NCBI RefSeq assembly: GCF_019924045.1
Contig: NZ_JAHXBN010000025.1
Location: 1-64,000, forward strand
From: Dyadobacter fermentans
Lineage (GTDB): Bacteria; Bacteroidota; Bacteroidia; Cytophagales; Spirosomataceae
DNA length: 64,000 nt
Reading direction: 5' to 3'
Of this stretch, positions 26,043 to 34,983 are shown in pieces. The position numbers were made by a program, and so were the translations under genes. Position 1 is the stretch's first letter; every line of letters begins with the position of its first letter. The notes beneath the pieces were generated by a model that saw only the letters and a list, made by a program, of their open reading frames with translations, did not search any database and was not told the DNA's origin.

Positions 26043-29000
26043 TTAAAGGGTGATATCGACGCCCATCGTAAAAATGCGCGGGCTCGGAACTGAGTAGGTC
26101 AGGTTCTGATTCGTTGCACCGTTGGTACCGTTTTCAGGATCCCAGAATTTCCAGTTGGATATAAACCCGATATTTCTCACGTTGGCATAAAGGCGCAGGT
26201 TCTGGACCGAAATGCGCTGTACCAGGTTTTTCGGAATGGTGTAGGCCACCGCAAAGCTCTCGAAACGCACGAAAGATTTGCTTTGGTAAACGCTATACCC
26301 CGTGGCCGAACCCTCGCTCGAATAAAGTCTCGCCCATTCGTTGTTCCGGTTTTCGGCAGTCCAGTAAGGAAACACATACGAGCTGCTGCGATCCGGGAAG
26401 CCCGGGCGGTTCTTCATCTGGTTGAACTCCCCTTTTTGCCCTACATAAGAATACACCATGAACGACACATCGAAGTTTTTGAACAGGTTGAATTCGTTGC
26501 GCAGCGTGAAACGTGCGCGCGGGCTCTGGTATCCCTGGAACACCTTGTCGTCGTTGGTGAACTTGCCGTCGTTGTTCACATCGAGGATCTTGTGGTCGCC
26601 CGGCTTCACGCCGTATCTTTTGGCTTCCTCCGCCTCTTCCACCTGCCATACGCCGATCACCTTGTAGTTCCAGATCTCGTCGATCGCATGCCCGATAAAC
26701 CATTTGTTGGTAATATCGTCTGCCTCACGCTCGCCGGTCACATTGCCGGCAGCATCCTTGATCGCCGTCTTATTACCGTAAAGGTGTACAATCTTGTTAC
26801 GGTTCATCTGCACGTTCAAGGTCGACCGCCACGAGAAGTTGTCTCTCTTCATGTTGTTCGAGTTCAGGCTCAGTTCAAGACCCTTGTTGTCGATCTGGCC
26901 AAGGTTGTCGAGTACGAAATCAAAGCCGAGTACGTTCGGCAATGCGCGCTTCACGAGCAGGTCGCGGGTAGACGACTTGTACAATTCCAGGCTACCGTCG
27001 ATCTTGTTATTGAAAAAACCGAAATCGATACCGAAGTTGAGTGAGTTGGTGCGCTCCCATTTGAGGTTCGGGTTTTGCATGCGGTCGACATACAGCTGGC
27101 TCACCTGGTACACTGTCCCGCCTGAGTTCACGTGCAGGTACTTGCCGGTGGCGAGGTTGGCCAACGCGTCGTAGCGCCCGATGTCCCGGTTCCCGTTGCT
27201 ACCGTACGATAAGCGTAGTTTACCGTAGTTCAGCCAGTTGATTTTAATGAAAGGTTCGTCGGTAAATACCCAACCCAACGCCGCGGAAGCGAACGTCGCA
27301 CGGGGATTTTTCTGCCCGAACGCCGAATACCCGTCGCGACGCGTCGACAACGTCAGCATGTAGCGGTCTTTGAAGGTATAGTACAAACGTGCCATCAAGG
27401 CGTCGGCAGTACTCGTCTGGTCATCGCTCCACATGACCGGCGCATTACCGGCGCTGATGTTGTGGTAACCCAGGAAGTCGTTCGGTGCAAACCCCTTGTT
27501 CGAAACGCTGTCGCTCCACGAACGGTATCTTTCTTTGTTGGCAAGCAAGGTCACGTCGAAGCTGTGCTTTTCGGCAAATGTCTTGTTCCATTTCAGGATA
27601 TTATCGATCTGCCAGCTGAAAAACCGTGAATCCGCACGCGATGCCCTGCCGCCTTCCGCTGCCCATTCCATACTTTTGGACGACTCGGCATTGTATCGGT
27701 GGTACACTTCGTAGCGCGGGGTAAAATTGGCCTGGTAAGTAATGCCGAACGGCAATGCCACTTTCGCAAAAATCACATTGTTGATGGTGATCGACCCCTT
27801 GTCGCGGTCGGTGAAACTACGCGCATAGTAGGGGTGGTTACCGCCGCTGGCCTCGTCGTTGGGGCGCCACTTGTACGTCCCGTCTGCATTAAATTCCGAT
27901 CCCCACGGCGACAAGTTCGGCGCGAGGTCGATGTTCACCGGCACCTGGCTTTCGTCGCGGTCGGCGAATTGGGTATTGAGGCCCACCGTCAGGAACTTGT
28001 TAACCTTTCCTTCGAGGTTCACACGGGCACGTACGGTGCTGTACGCGTCACCCACGACGATCCCCTGGTTGTTCAGGTAGCCCAATGACATGTAATACGA
28101 TACCTTATCGTTTCTACCCGAAAGGCTCAGCGTATGATCCTGACGGAACCCCTTCTGGAATATTTTGGAATACCAGTCGACGCTCTTTCCGTCCTTGTAA
28201 TTTTGAATTTCGGCCGGCTGCATATTCAATCGCTGTAACCAAACGGTGGTTGGGTCGCCCTTATCCTTGCCGAACCATTGTTCGAGGGTTACGCCTGCCG
28301 GCAGGTTGTTCGGGTTTGCGAAGGTCCAGGGGTCGGTCGTTGCGTTGATGTTCCGCATTACCTCCTGCCGCCAGGAGATAAACCCATCGGGGCTCAGAAC
28401 CGGCTGATTTTTAGCTACTTCCGCAAAACCAACGTTGCTATTGATATTGATAATCGTCTTTCCTTCCTTCCCTTTTTTGGTGGTAACCAGGATCACCCCG
28501 CTCGCAGCCTTCGCGCCAAAAACCGCCGCGGAGCTCGCATCTTTGAGGACATCGATCGTCTCGATATCGTTCGGGTTAATGTCTTCCAGTCCGCCGTAGT
28601 AAATCGCCCCGTCGAGTACGACCAGCGGGCTGCTCCCTGCGCCGAGGGAGTTGGTTCCGCGCACGGCCACGTTACCGCCCCCTTTTGCCGAGGCCGAAAA
28701 ACCGACATTCATACCCGGGATATTTCCACGAAGTACATCCTGCACCGACTGCGGGTTTTCATTTTCGAGCTTCGTCGCATTCACCTGCGACACAGCGCCG
28801 GTTAAGTCACGCTTTTTCGCAGTACCATAGCCCACCACGACCACTTCATCGAGTGTCTTCTGATCACTGCCAAGTTCCACGTCGATAATGCTCGCATTAC
28901 CGGCCTGTTTCTCCTGGGTAACAAAACCCACGGCCGAGAATACCAGCACATCACTTTCGGATTTGATCTGAATCTGGAATTTTCCTTCCGCGTCCGTCGT

Positions 29001-29219
29001 GGTACCATTGGTAGTACCTTTCACAACGACCGTCACACCGGGAATCGGGGACTTATCGTCCTTGGCAAGTACCTGGCCTGTAATGGTCTTGTCCACACTG
29101 TGTCGGCCCACTTTGGTAAGTGGCCGGGCCAGGGATTCCGGGAACGCCGTAGCGGGCCGAAGCAATAAAAGCAGGCACCCCGCTGCACAAAAAAGAGACT
29201 GGGTAGATCCTCTTTTCAT
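26043..29219 (-). CDS. susC: SusC/RagA TonB-linked outer-membrane transporter, enzyme-less locus
   Basis: A 1058-residue TonB-dependent transporter. It has a hydrophobic N-terminal segment (about 10-26) as signal, then about 20 residues before the CarboxypepD_reg-like domain (TGQVLAKDDKSPIPGVTV), a TonB-box-like TLDEVVVVGYG, a plug with RGTNSLGAGSSPLVVLDG and AAVFGAKAASGVI, and a barrel. The last residues TMGVDITL end in Leu rather than the usual Phe. It forms a two-gene unit with the following susD. The substrate is unknown; no regulator is adjacent on this strand, and the region in front is a 296-bp gap shared with a divergent gene. Confidence 0.94.
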   Translation of the reverse strand: MKRGSTQSLFCAAGCLLLLLRPATAFPESLARPLTKVGRHSVDKTITGQVLAKDDKSPIPGVTVVVKGTTNGTTTDAEGKFQIQIKSESDVLVFSAVGFVTQEKQAGNASIIDVELGSDQKTLDEVVVVGYGTAKKRDLTGAVSQVNATKLENENPQSVQDVLRGNIPGMNVGFSASAKGGGNVAVRGTNSLGAGSSPLVVLDGAIYYGGLEDINPNDIETIDVLKDASSAAVFGAKAASGVILVTTKKGKEGKTIININSNVGFAEVAKNQPVLSPDGFISWRQEVMRNINATTDPWTFANPNNLPAGVTLEQWFGKDKGDPTTVWLQRLNMQPAEIQNYKDGKSVDWYSKIFQKGFRQDHTLSLSGRNDKVSYYMSLGYLNNQGIVVGDAYSTVRARVNLEGKVNKFLTVGLNTQFADRDESQVPVNIDLAPNLSPWGSEFNADGTYKWRPNDEASGGNHPYYARSFTDRDKGSITINNVIFAKVALPFGITYQANFTPRYEVYHRYNAESSKSMEWAAEGGRASRADSRFFSWQIDNILKWNKTFAEKHSFDVTLLANKERYRSWSDSVSNKGFAPNDFLGYHNISAGNAPVMWSDDQTSTADALMARLYYTFKDRYMLTLSTRRDGYSAFGQKNPRATFASAALGWVFTDEPFIKINWLNYGKLRLSYGSNGNRDIGRYDALANLATGKYLHVNSGGTVYQVSQLYVDRMQNPNLKWERTNSLNFGIDFGFFNNKIDGSLELYKSSTRDLLVKRALPNVLGFDFVLDNLGQIDNKGLELSLNSNNMKRDNFSWRSTLNVQMNRNKIVHLYGNKTAIKDAAGNVTGEREADDITNKWFIGHAIDEIWNYKVIGVWQVEEAEEAKRYGVKPGDHKILDVNNDGKFTNDDKVFQGYQSPRARFTLRNEFNLFKNFDVSFMVYSYVGQKGEFNQMKNRPGFPDRSSSYVFPYWTAENRNNEWARLYSSEGSATGYSVYQSKSFVRFESFAVAYTIPKNLVQRISVQNLRLYANVRNIGFISNWKFWDPENGTNGATNQNLTYSVPSPRIFTMGVDITL

Positions 29220-29515
29220 AGTTAGTAAGATTGGTTAAAATTGGGTTTAGCATCGTCTCTCTACGATGTTAAGATTTCATGACGGAATTGAATTTCTCCC
29301 ACCCCGACACCAATTCGTCATATTTTTTCCAAAAAGTATTCAAACCGCTGATAGTCAGTACTTCACAAACGTGTGTGCGCAAACAGTCACTACGTGTCGA
29401 CATTCCCAATTGACCCGATGCCCGAGCGATAGGGCGGGGCCAAAAAAAATCCTGAAAAACATGTTTTTTTGCCTATTTTGCCGCCCATTTAAACACATCT
29501 GTTATTAAAACCACT

Positions 29516-30106
29516 ATGAAACGTTTCCTCTTTTCGCTTGCCGCCACATTATTTCTGTTCGCAGGAGCCTCCAATGCCTTTGCACAAGGCCTTTCGGTTG
29601 AAAGTCTGCTCGACAAGGCCGTATCACTGACACAAAAAGGGGACAAGGCCGGGACGGCCGATGCGCTTACCCAGGGGGTTTCCGCTTTGGAAAAAGAGGC
29701 CAAATCCTCCGACGGCAGCCTGAAAGACAAACTGCTGGGCAAGGCAGGAGACCTCAAAAGCATGATCCCGCTGGCTTCGTCGGGCAAGCTCTCGGGTGGT
29801 GCGCTGGGCAAGGTAGTTAACGCCGTAAAAATGCTGATCGGCGCCAATCGTATCAGCGGATTGCTAGGAAAAGGCGAATCGGGCCTGTTGGGCAATGCAG
29901 CAGGACTTACCAGCAGCCTCGGGCTGATCAAGGCGGGAAGTTCTATTTTGGGCGGTTCCAACGAGACGAAACTGAACGGATTGCTGGGCGAAGCTACCAA
30001 AACTGTTTCCGGACTGGACAAGAAGGGTCCGGCAGCCAAGTTGGCGGCAGCGGCATCATCAAAGCAACTGGGCAGCATCGTAAGCCTCGTTAGCTCGGCG
30101 CTGTGA
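29516..30106 (+). CDS. Small secreted Ala/Gly/Ser/Leu-rich protein of unknown function
   Basis: A 196-residue protein with a clear signal peptide (1-23, ending AFAQ). I do not recognise the family. The mature part is rich in Ala, Gly, Ser, Leu and Lys and has no Cys or Trp. Short amphipathic stretches with recurrent LLGK/LLG motifs (KLLGKAG, LLGKGESGLLGNAAG, GLLGEATK) suggest helical repeats. It is a single gene: divergent from the enzyme-less susC and convergent with the AraC gene, with a terminator hairpin after it. Periplasmic or surface location is likely; no function is proposed. Confidence 0.75.
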   Translation: MKRFLFSLAATLFLFAGASNAFAQGLSVESLLDKAVSLTQKGDKAGTADALTQGVSALEKEAKSSDGSLKDKLLGKAGDLKSMIPLASSGKLSGGALGKVVNAVKMLIGANRISGLLGKGESGLLGNAAGLTSSLGLIKAGSSILGGSNETKLNGLLGEATKTVSGLDKKGPAAKLAAAASSKQLGSIVSLVSSAL

Positions 30107-30171
30107 TATCAACGCTTAATCGGCGTAAGCCGGAGGCCAAACGGCCTGACAATGTTTCGAATAACGTTTAC

Positions 30172-30208
30172 AGCTACCCGTCAACTTCTGGCGGGTAGCT
30201 TAATTTTT
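30172..30208. terminator. Terminator hairpin between the secreted-protein gene and the fucose-locus AraC gene
   Basis: The 9-bp stem agctacccg / cgggtagct is followed by taattttt on the plus strand. The right arm reaches the stop codon of the minus-strand AraC gene, so the hairpin serves mainly the plus-strand gene. Confidence 0.8.
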
Positions 30209-31078
30209 AGCCACAATGGCACTCCGGTACACCTTCGGCGACATTTTATTGATCTTCTTAAAGCATCGGTTGAAATAGGAAATATTGGTGTAACCGCATT
30301 CGAGCGCGATTTGCGTAACAGGCAAATCCGACTGCTGCAATAGTTTGCAGGCAAATCCGATACGCACCTCATTGAGGAAATCGGAGAAGGTACGGTTGGT
30401 CAGCGTTTTGAAAAAGCGGCAAAAAGAGTGTAGCTGCAAACCGGCTACCGACGCGGCCTGTTGAAGGGTAATATCTTCCTTGAAATTCTGCTGAATGAAA
30501 TGCATCAGCTTCGGCACGCGGCCGGACGTCTGGCTCGTGTAGCTGGCAATAGGGTCCGGGAGGTTGAGCCAAACGAGCTCCTCCGGGTCGAGCAGCTGAT
30601 CGAGGATTTGCAGGAACGACGCCAGCATGCCCACATGGCGGTTCTGCTGCGCGTGCATTTGCTTTAAAATGTGAATAATGAGCTCCTTTTTCTCCCCGCA
30701 AATACGAATCCCCCGCTCCGATTCCCTGAAAAACTGTCTCAACTCCTGGGTATCGGTCAGCGCACTCAAATGCTCGCAGATCAGCTCAGGATTAATGTAA
30801 AGCGCCAATGAAATGGCTTCGGAAGCCGGTTCGTCCGGTTTGGATTCGCTGTACCAGACGTGTGGAACATTCGGGCCGACAAACGTGAGGTCACCTTCCT
30901 CAAACCGCTCGATCGAATGGCCGATAATGCGGGTACCCGAGCCGGAAAGCACGTACACCAGCTGGCATTCTTTATGGAAATGAAAATCGGTCGAAAAGTA
31001 CGGCCTCTCGATCTTCTTGACCACAAATGGCTTCTGCGAGGGCGCAAATTCCGGCAGCAGCGTATAGGTCGCTTTCAT
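30200..31078 (-). CDS. AraC family regulator, probable activator of the fucose operon
   Basis: A 292-residue regulator with an N-terminal cupin (about 20-110; FHFHKECQLVYVLSGSG, FVGPNVPHVWY) of the sugar-binding AraC type and two C-terminal HTH motifs (about 190-288; VTQIALECGYTNISYFNRCF). The cupin histidines resemble those of RhaS-like sensors that bind a sugar or sugar acid. It is divergent from the fuconate dehydratase operon across 279 bp, so control by L-fucose or a catabolite is the likely role (inference). Confidence 0.87.
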   Translation of the reverse strand: MKATYTLLPEFAPSQKPFVVKKIERPYFSTDFHFHKECQLVYVLSGSGTRIIGHSIERFEEGDLTFVGPNVPHVWYSESKPDEPASEAISLALYINPELICEHLSALTDTQELRQFFRESERGIRICGEKKELIIHILKQMHAQQNRHVGMLASFLQILDQLLDPEELVWLNLPDPIASYTSQTSGRVPKLMHFIQQNFKEDITLQQAASVAGLQLHSFCRFFKTLTNRTFSDFLNEVRIGFACKLLQQSDLPVTQIALECGYTNISYFNRCFKKINKMSPKVYRSAIVAKN

Positions 31079-31160
31079 AGGTAAGGGAGCTTGAAAAAGT
31101 TACGCAAACATAGTACTACAAGTTATCAATCCGCCATTAACTTACAGGACTTATCACTTA

Positions 31161-31168
31161 TAATTTTG
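31161..31168 (+). promoter_or_regulatory. Candidate -7 box (TAATTTTG) of the fucose operon
   Basis: TAATTTTG fits TAnnTTTG. It would leave a leader of about 180 nt before the dehydratase ATG. The -33 element is not recognisable. The same leader holds two copies of atattgacatcc (31200-31211 and 31339-31350). Confidence 0.3.
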
Positions 31169-31199
31169 TACAAATTCTGCTGCAAACCAAGTAAGCAAA

Positions 31200-31350
31200 A
31201 TATTGACATCCAAATTCCTGGAACCATTTTTAACATTATATTAAAATAAAACACCGATAAGTGCCCTGTTTGAACACGATCACGAGTTTTACCATTTCAC
31301 TCAACCAGTCAGGTCAACTCAAATCAATACTGGTATCATATTGACATCCC
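31200..31350 (+). repeat. Direct repeat atattgacatcc in the leader of the fucose operon
   Basis: The 12-mer atattgacatcc is present at 31200-31211 and again at 31339-31350, just before the first start codon. AraC-type regulators often bind direct repeats, but the spacing of 139 bp is wide, so looping or coincidence are both possible. Confidence 0.5.
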
Positions 31351-31357
31351 GAAAGAC

Positions 31358-32584
31358 ATGCACATTACCTCCATTGAAATAAAAGACAAGCGGTTCGACC
31401 TGCCCGAGGGCGTCGGCTCGGACGCTACACACACCACGCCGCAATATGCCTATGCCGTCTGCTGCCTGCGTACCGACTCCCCCGTTACGGGAATTGGCCT
31501 GGCATTCACCCTGGGCGCAGGCACCGATCTGGTTTGCAAAGCGATTGAGTACATTTCTGTCGCATTGAAAGGACGGGAAATCGAAGAACTGATGGCCGAC
31601 TTCGGTCATGAATACCGGCGGATCGCCGATTCTCCCTCTCTTCGCTGGCTGGGGCCTCACAAGGGCGTGATACACCTTGCGTTGGCAGCCGTCGTGAATG
31701 CGTGTTACGATCTTTGGGCTAAATCGCGGCAGGTGCCCTTGTGGCAGCTTCTGCTCGATCTCACACCTGCACAGCTTGTCAACACGCTCGACCTCAGCTA
31801 TTTCGAAGAAGTCCTGTCCCGTGACCAGGCCATTGCATTGCTCGAAACACATTTCCCGACCAGGAACGAGCGTACCCAGGTACTTTCGACGGGTTACAAG
31901 GGTTACGACACCTCGGTGGGCTGGTTCAACTATCCGGATGAAAAGATCGTCGCAAATACGCGCAAGGCGATGGATAATGGTTTCAATGCCATGAAACTCA
32001 AAGTGGGTTCCGACGATCCTGGGCGCGATATCCGCCGGGCGGCGCTCATCCGCCAGACCGCCGGCGACGCCGCGACTATCATGGTCGATGCCAATCAGAA
32101 ATGGAACCTGCCGCAGGCATTGTATGTGTGTGAAAAGCTCGGCGACATTAACCCTTTCTGGATCGAAGAGCCTACCCACCCCGACGACGTGATCGGCCAC
32201 CAGGCCATTGCACTTGCTATTGCTCCTTTCAAGGTGGCTACGGGCGAGCACATTCCTAACAAAGTGATTTTCAAGAACTTTTTGCAGGCCAAAGCGATGG
32301 ATTTCTGCCAGGTCGATGCGGTGCGTGTCGGCGGCGTATCGGAATTCCTCACGATCAGCCTGTTAGCACGCCAAATGGGCGTTCCCGTGGTGCCGCATGT
32401 AGGCGATATGGGGCAGATTCACCAGCACCTGGTGCTGTTTAACCACATCGGCATGGGGCACGAGCATTTATTTTTGGAACATATTCCCCATTTGCGGCCG
32501 TATTTTGTACAACCCGCGGAGATTACCGGAGGTTATTATCAGGTACCGCAGGTGCCCGGCAGCAGCAGCGATTTGAAAGACTGA
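31358..32584 (+). CDS. Enolase-superfamily sugar acid dehydratase, probable L-fuconate dehydratase
   Basis: A 408-residue cytosolic enzyme of the mandelate racemase/enolase superfamily. Visible active-site residues are the Lys pair around AMKLKVG (Lys213, Lys215), metal ligands Asp244 (VDANQ), Glu270 (WIEEP) and Glu297 (TGEH), and His347 (VPHVGD). The early segment GSDATHTTPQYAYAV and the WIEEPTHPDD motif are typical of L-fuconate dehydratases, which convert L-fuconate to 2-keto-3-deoxy-L-fuconate. Its neighbours (SDR, mutarotase, FucP, GH29 fucosidase) support that substrate. It is the first gene of a five-gene operon. Confidence 0.9.
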   Translation: MHITSIEIKDKRFDLPEGVGSDATHTTPQYAYAVCCLRTDSPVTGIGLAFTLGAGTDLVCKAIEYISVALKGREIEELMADFGHEYRRIADSPSLRWLGPHKGVIHLALAAVVNACYDLWAKSRQVPLWQLLLDLTPAQLVNTLDLSYFEEVLSRDQAIALLETHFPTRNERTQVLSTGYKGYDTSVGWFNYPDEKIVANTRKAMDNGFNAMKLKVGSDDPGRDIRRAALIRQTAGDAATIMVDANQKWNLPQALYVCEKLGDINPFWIEEPTHPDDVIGHQAIALAIAPFKVATGEHIPNKVIFKNFLQAKAMDFCQVDAVRVGGVSEFLTISLLARQMGVPVVPHVGDMGQIHQHLVLFNHIGMGHEHLFLEHIPHLRPYFVQPAEITGGYYQVPQVPGSSSDLKD

Positions 32585-32600
32585 CGCAAACAGGAACAGC

Positions 32601-33368
32601 ATGATGAATCTGACCAACAAAACGATATTTATCACCGGCGGGGCCTCTGGCATCGGGCGCGACTGCGTGGCCGCCTACCTCCGTGCAGGCGCCCGCGTGA
32701 GCGTGCTAGATCGCGATGAAAATGCATTGAACGCGTTGAAAGGGCAGTTTAGCAGCGATGTGCTGCTCACCTTGCCGGGTGATGTGCGGCAAAAGGATGA
32801 CATTGCCGCTGCCATCGAAAAAACGGTAGCCGCATTCGGCAGCCTGCATGTGATCCACAACAATGCCGGCATTGCCAGCCCATCGAAGCCGCTGCATGAA
32901 ACTTCGGAGGATGAATGGGACAGTCTTTTCGATATCAATTTGAAAAGTGTTTACTACACTACGAAATACGGCCTGGAACACCTTCAACAAACACGGGGCA
33001 ACATCCTCAATACAAGCAGCATGGTGGGAGAAATCGGCCAGAACAACCATGCCGCGTATGTGGCTAGCAAAGGCGGTATGAGCGCACTGACGAAGGCCAT
33101 GGCGCTGGATTATGCTCCCTTTGGCATTCGCGTGAATGCAGTGTGCCCTGCGGGCGTGTGGACGCCCATGCTGCGGCGATGGGCAGGCGAGCAACCTAAT
33201 GCGGGCGAAATAGAACGATACCTCGACGACATCCATCCGTTGGGCCATTGCCCCGAAGGCGACGTGATCGCCGATGTGGCTGTGTTCCTCATTTCGGACG
33301 CCGCGCGGTTTGTGACAGGATGCATTATGCCCGTAAGCGGCGGGGCGGAATTAGGTTATCGAAGATAA
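32601..33368 (+). CDS. SDR family dehydrogenase of the fucose pathway
   Basis: A 255-residue classical short-chain dehydrogenase, cytosolic. It shows TGGASGIG cofactor binding, NNAG at the strand-4 end, a catalytic Ser in LNTSSMVG, and the Tyr/Lys pair in YVASKGG. In the fucose route two steps use SDR enzymes: oxidation of L-fucose to the lactone, and oxidation of 2-keto-3-deoxy-L-fuconate. The position right after the dehydratase (16 nt) favours the second, but the first cannot be excluded. The gene starts ATGATG, so the start may be one codon later. Confidence 0.88.
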   Translation: MMNLTNKTIFITGGASGIGRDCVAAYLRAGARVSVLDRDENALNALKGQFSSDVLLTLPGDVRQKDDIAAAIEKTVAAFGSLHVIHNNAGIASPSKPLHETSEDEWDSLFDINLKSVYYTTKYGLEHLQQTRGNILNTSSMVGEIGQNNHAAYVASKGGMSALTKAMALDYAPFGIRVNAVCPAGVWTPMLRRWAGEQPNAGEIERYLDDIHPLGHCPEGDVIADVAVFLISDAARFVTGCIMPVSGGAELGYRR

Positions 33369-33370
33369 AT

Positions 33371-33727
33371 ATGGCAACAAAAAGAACCTGTATGGCCCTG
33401 GACCTGATCGACAATGCCGGGCTCATCGCGTCGTACGAGCACTATCACCAACCCGGAAACATCTGGCCCGAAATACCGGCGGGTATCCGCGACGCGGGCA
33501 TTTCGGATATGCAGATTTACCGCATCGGACCGCATTTGTTCATGATAGTCGAGCACGACGACAGTACCGACCTCCCAACCGCATTCAACAAAATGGCTAC
33601 CCTGCCCCGGCAGGACGAATGGGCTGCGTGGATGGGTACTTTCCAGCAAAAACTGCCCGAAGCCGCCGCCGGTGAGCATTGGGCCACGATGAAACCGGTG
33701 TTTTTACTCAACGACCATTTGCAATGA
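33371..33727 (+). CDS. L-fucose/L-rhamnose mutarotase family protein
   Basis: A 118-residue protein of the L-rhamnose mutarotase (RhaM/COG3254) family, a small ferredoxin-like fold that interconverts sugar anomers. The early ALDLIDNAGLIASYEHYH stretch with its His residues, a central MQIYRIGPHLFMIVE strand and the late QDEWAAWMGTFQQKL segment match the family. In this operon L-fucose is the likely sugar. The ATG at 33371 is 2 nt after the SDR stop; an earlier in-frame start would run inside the SDR gene. The stop overlaps the FucP start by 4 bp (ATGA), so translation is coupled. Confidence 0.9.
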   Translation: MATKRTCMALDLIDNAGLIASYEHYHQPGNIWPEIPAGIRDAGISDMQIYRIGPHLFMIVEHDDSTDLPTAFNKMATLPRQDEWAAWMGTFQQKLPEAAAGEHWATMKPVFLLNDHLQ

Positions 33728-34980
33728 AAAACAGCAAAGCCGTAGTGGTCCCGCTCCTGGTCGTGATGAGCCTGATGTTTATCTGGAACCTCAGCCGGAA
33801 TATCAACGACGTACTGATACCGCATTTGAAACGCGCCTGCCAGCTCACCGACTTCCAATCGTCGCTGGTACAATCGGCATTTTTTGGCGGTTATTTCCTG
33901 TTGGCATTGCCGGTGGGACAGTTTATCGGCCGGTTCGGCTACAAGGCGGGCATGGTTACCGGGCTGCTCACCGCGGCGGTAGGCGCGTTCCTGTTCTTCC
34001 CCGCTGCCGACACCCGCTATTACCCGTTGTTTCTGGCTGCACTATTCATCATGGCGGCCGGATTCACCTTCCTGGAAGTGACCGCCACACCGTACATTTC
34101 CGTGCTCGGTGATCCGGAACGCGCTTCCAGCCGCCTGAGCCTCGCCTCGGCCGTGGGCTCGGTGGGTGCTACGCTGGGGCCTTTCATCGGCAGCCGCTTT
34201 TTATTGCACGCCACGGAAGCAGCTCCGGAGGCCCTCGCCAGGTTCGACGCCGCACAACTCGGCAGCTATCTGAATGCCGAAGCCCAGCTCGTCAAAACGC
34301 CCTATCTGAGCCTCGGCGGGTTGTTCCTGGCGATCGGGTTGCTGTTGTATTTTATTAACCTACCCAAAATAGAAGGCGAAGACGGGCACGCCGGCAGCAT
34401 CCGCGACATCCTGAAATTCCGTCATACCGTGCTCGGGGCGCTGGGGGTGTTCTGTTACCTCGGGGCCGAAGTGGGTATTGTGAGTTTTTTGATCCGCTAC
34501 GCAAAAGCATCGGGCATTCCGGGGCTTACCGAGCAAAGCGCGGCATTGTTTATCACATTGTATATGGCATTGGTCCTCGCAGGACGACTGACGGGGGCAT
34601 ATTTGCTCCGCAAAGCCAATCCGCCGGTGATCCTGGCCTTCTGCTCGGTGGCGGCGCTGGTGTTGGTGGGCATTTCCATGACGAGTACGGGTTATGTATC
34701 GGTGTACGCATTGTCGCTGGTGGGGTTGTTCACTTCCGTGATGTACCCTATCCTGTTCACACTCAGCATTAAAGACTTAGGGATTTATACCAAAACAGGC
34801 TCCTCGCTGATCATCATGAGCATCGTGGGCGGGGCCGTGATCCCGCCGGTCATGGGGCTGCTGTCCGATGGCTTCGGAATACAAAAAGCATTTGTCGTGC
34901 CCGTGCTGTGCTACGCCTACCTCGTGTATTACGCACGCGCAGGCCACGTGGTAACACAGGCAAACGCGACGCAAGTTTGA
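33724..34980 (+). CDS. fucP: L-fucose:H+ symporter, FucP family MFS
   Basis: A 418-residue inner-membrane MFS transporter of the fucose/glucose/galactose permease family. The N-terminal MFIWNLSRNINDVLIPHLK helix with its Asn/Asp residues and the QSAFFGGYFLLALPVGQ helix 2 are characteristic of FucP, followed by GFTFLEVTATPYISVLG. About 12 membrane helices are visible. It should bring L-fucose released by the downstream GH29 enzyme into the cell with protons. The start is the ATG at 33724 overlapping the mutarotase stop; it lies 3 nt ahead of the fucosidase gene. Confidence 0.93.
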   Translation: MKNSKAVVVPLLVVMSLMFIWNLSRNINDVLIPHLKRACQLTDFQSSLVQSAFFGGYFLLALPVGQFIGRFGYKAGMVTGLLTAAVGAFLFFPAADTRYYPLFLAALFIMAAGFTFLEVTATPYISVLGDPERASSRLSLASAVGSVGATLGPFIGSRFLLHATEAAPEALARFDAAQLGSYLNAEAQLVKTPYLSLGGLFLAIGLLLYFINLPKIEGEDGHAGSIRDILKFRHTVLGALGVFCYLGAEVGIVSFLIRYAKASGIPGLTEQSAALFITLYMALVLAGRLTGAYLLRKANPPVILAFCSVAALVLVGISMTSTGYVSVYALSLVGLFTSVMYPILFTLSIKDLGIYTKTGSSLIIMSIVGGAVIPPVMGLLSDGFGIQKAFVVPVLCYAYLVYYARAGHVVTQANATQV

Positions 34981-34983
34981 AGC

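Noticed and set aside
29471..29487. Promoter-like tttgcctattttg in front of the small secreted protein
   Set aside because: The -7 spacing is one base short and the two elements are only a few bases apart, so it does not fit the consensus.
29220..29515. Regulatory RNA in the 296-bp divergent gap
   Set aside because: Only a 6-bp hairpin (catcgt/acgatg near 29251-29268) and T/A runs were seen; there is not enough structure to claim an RNA element.
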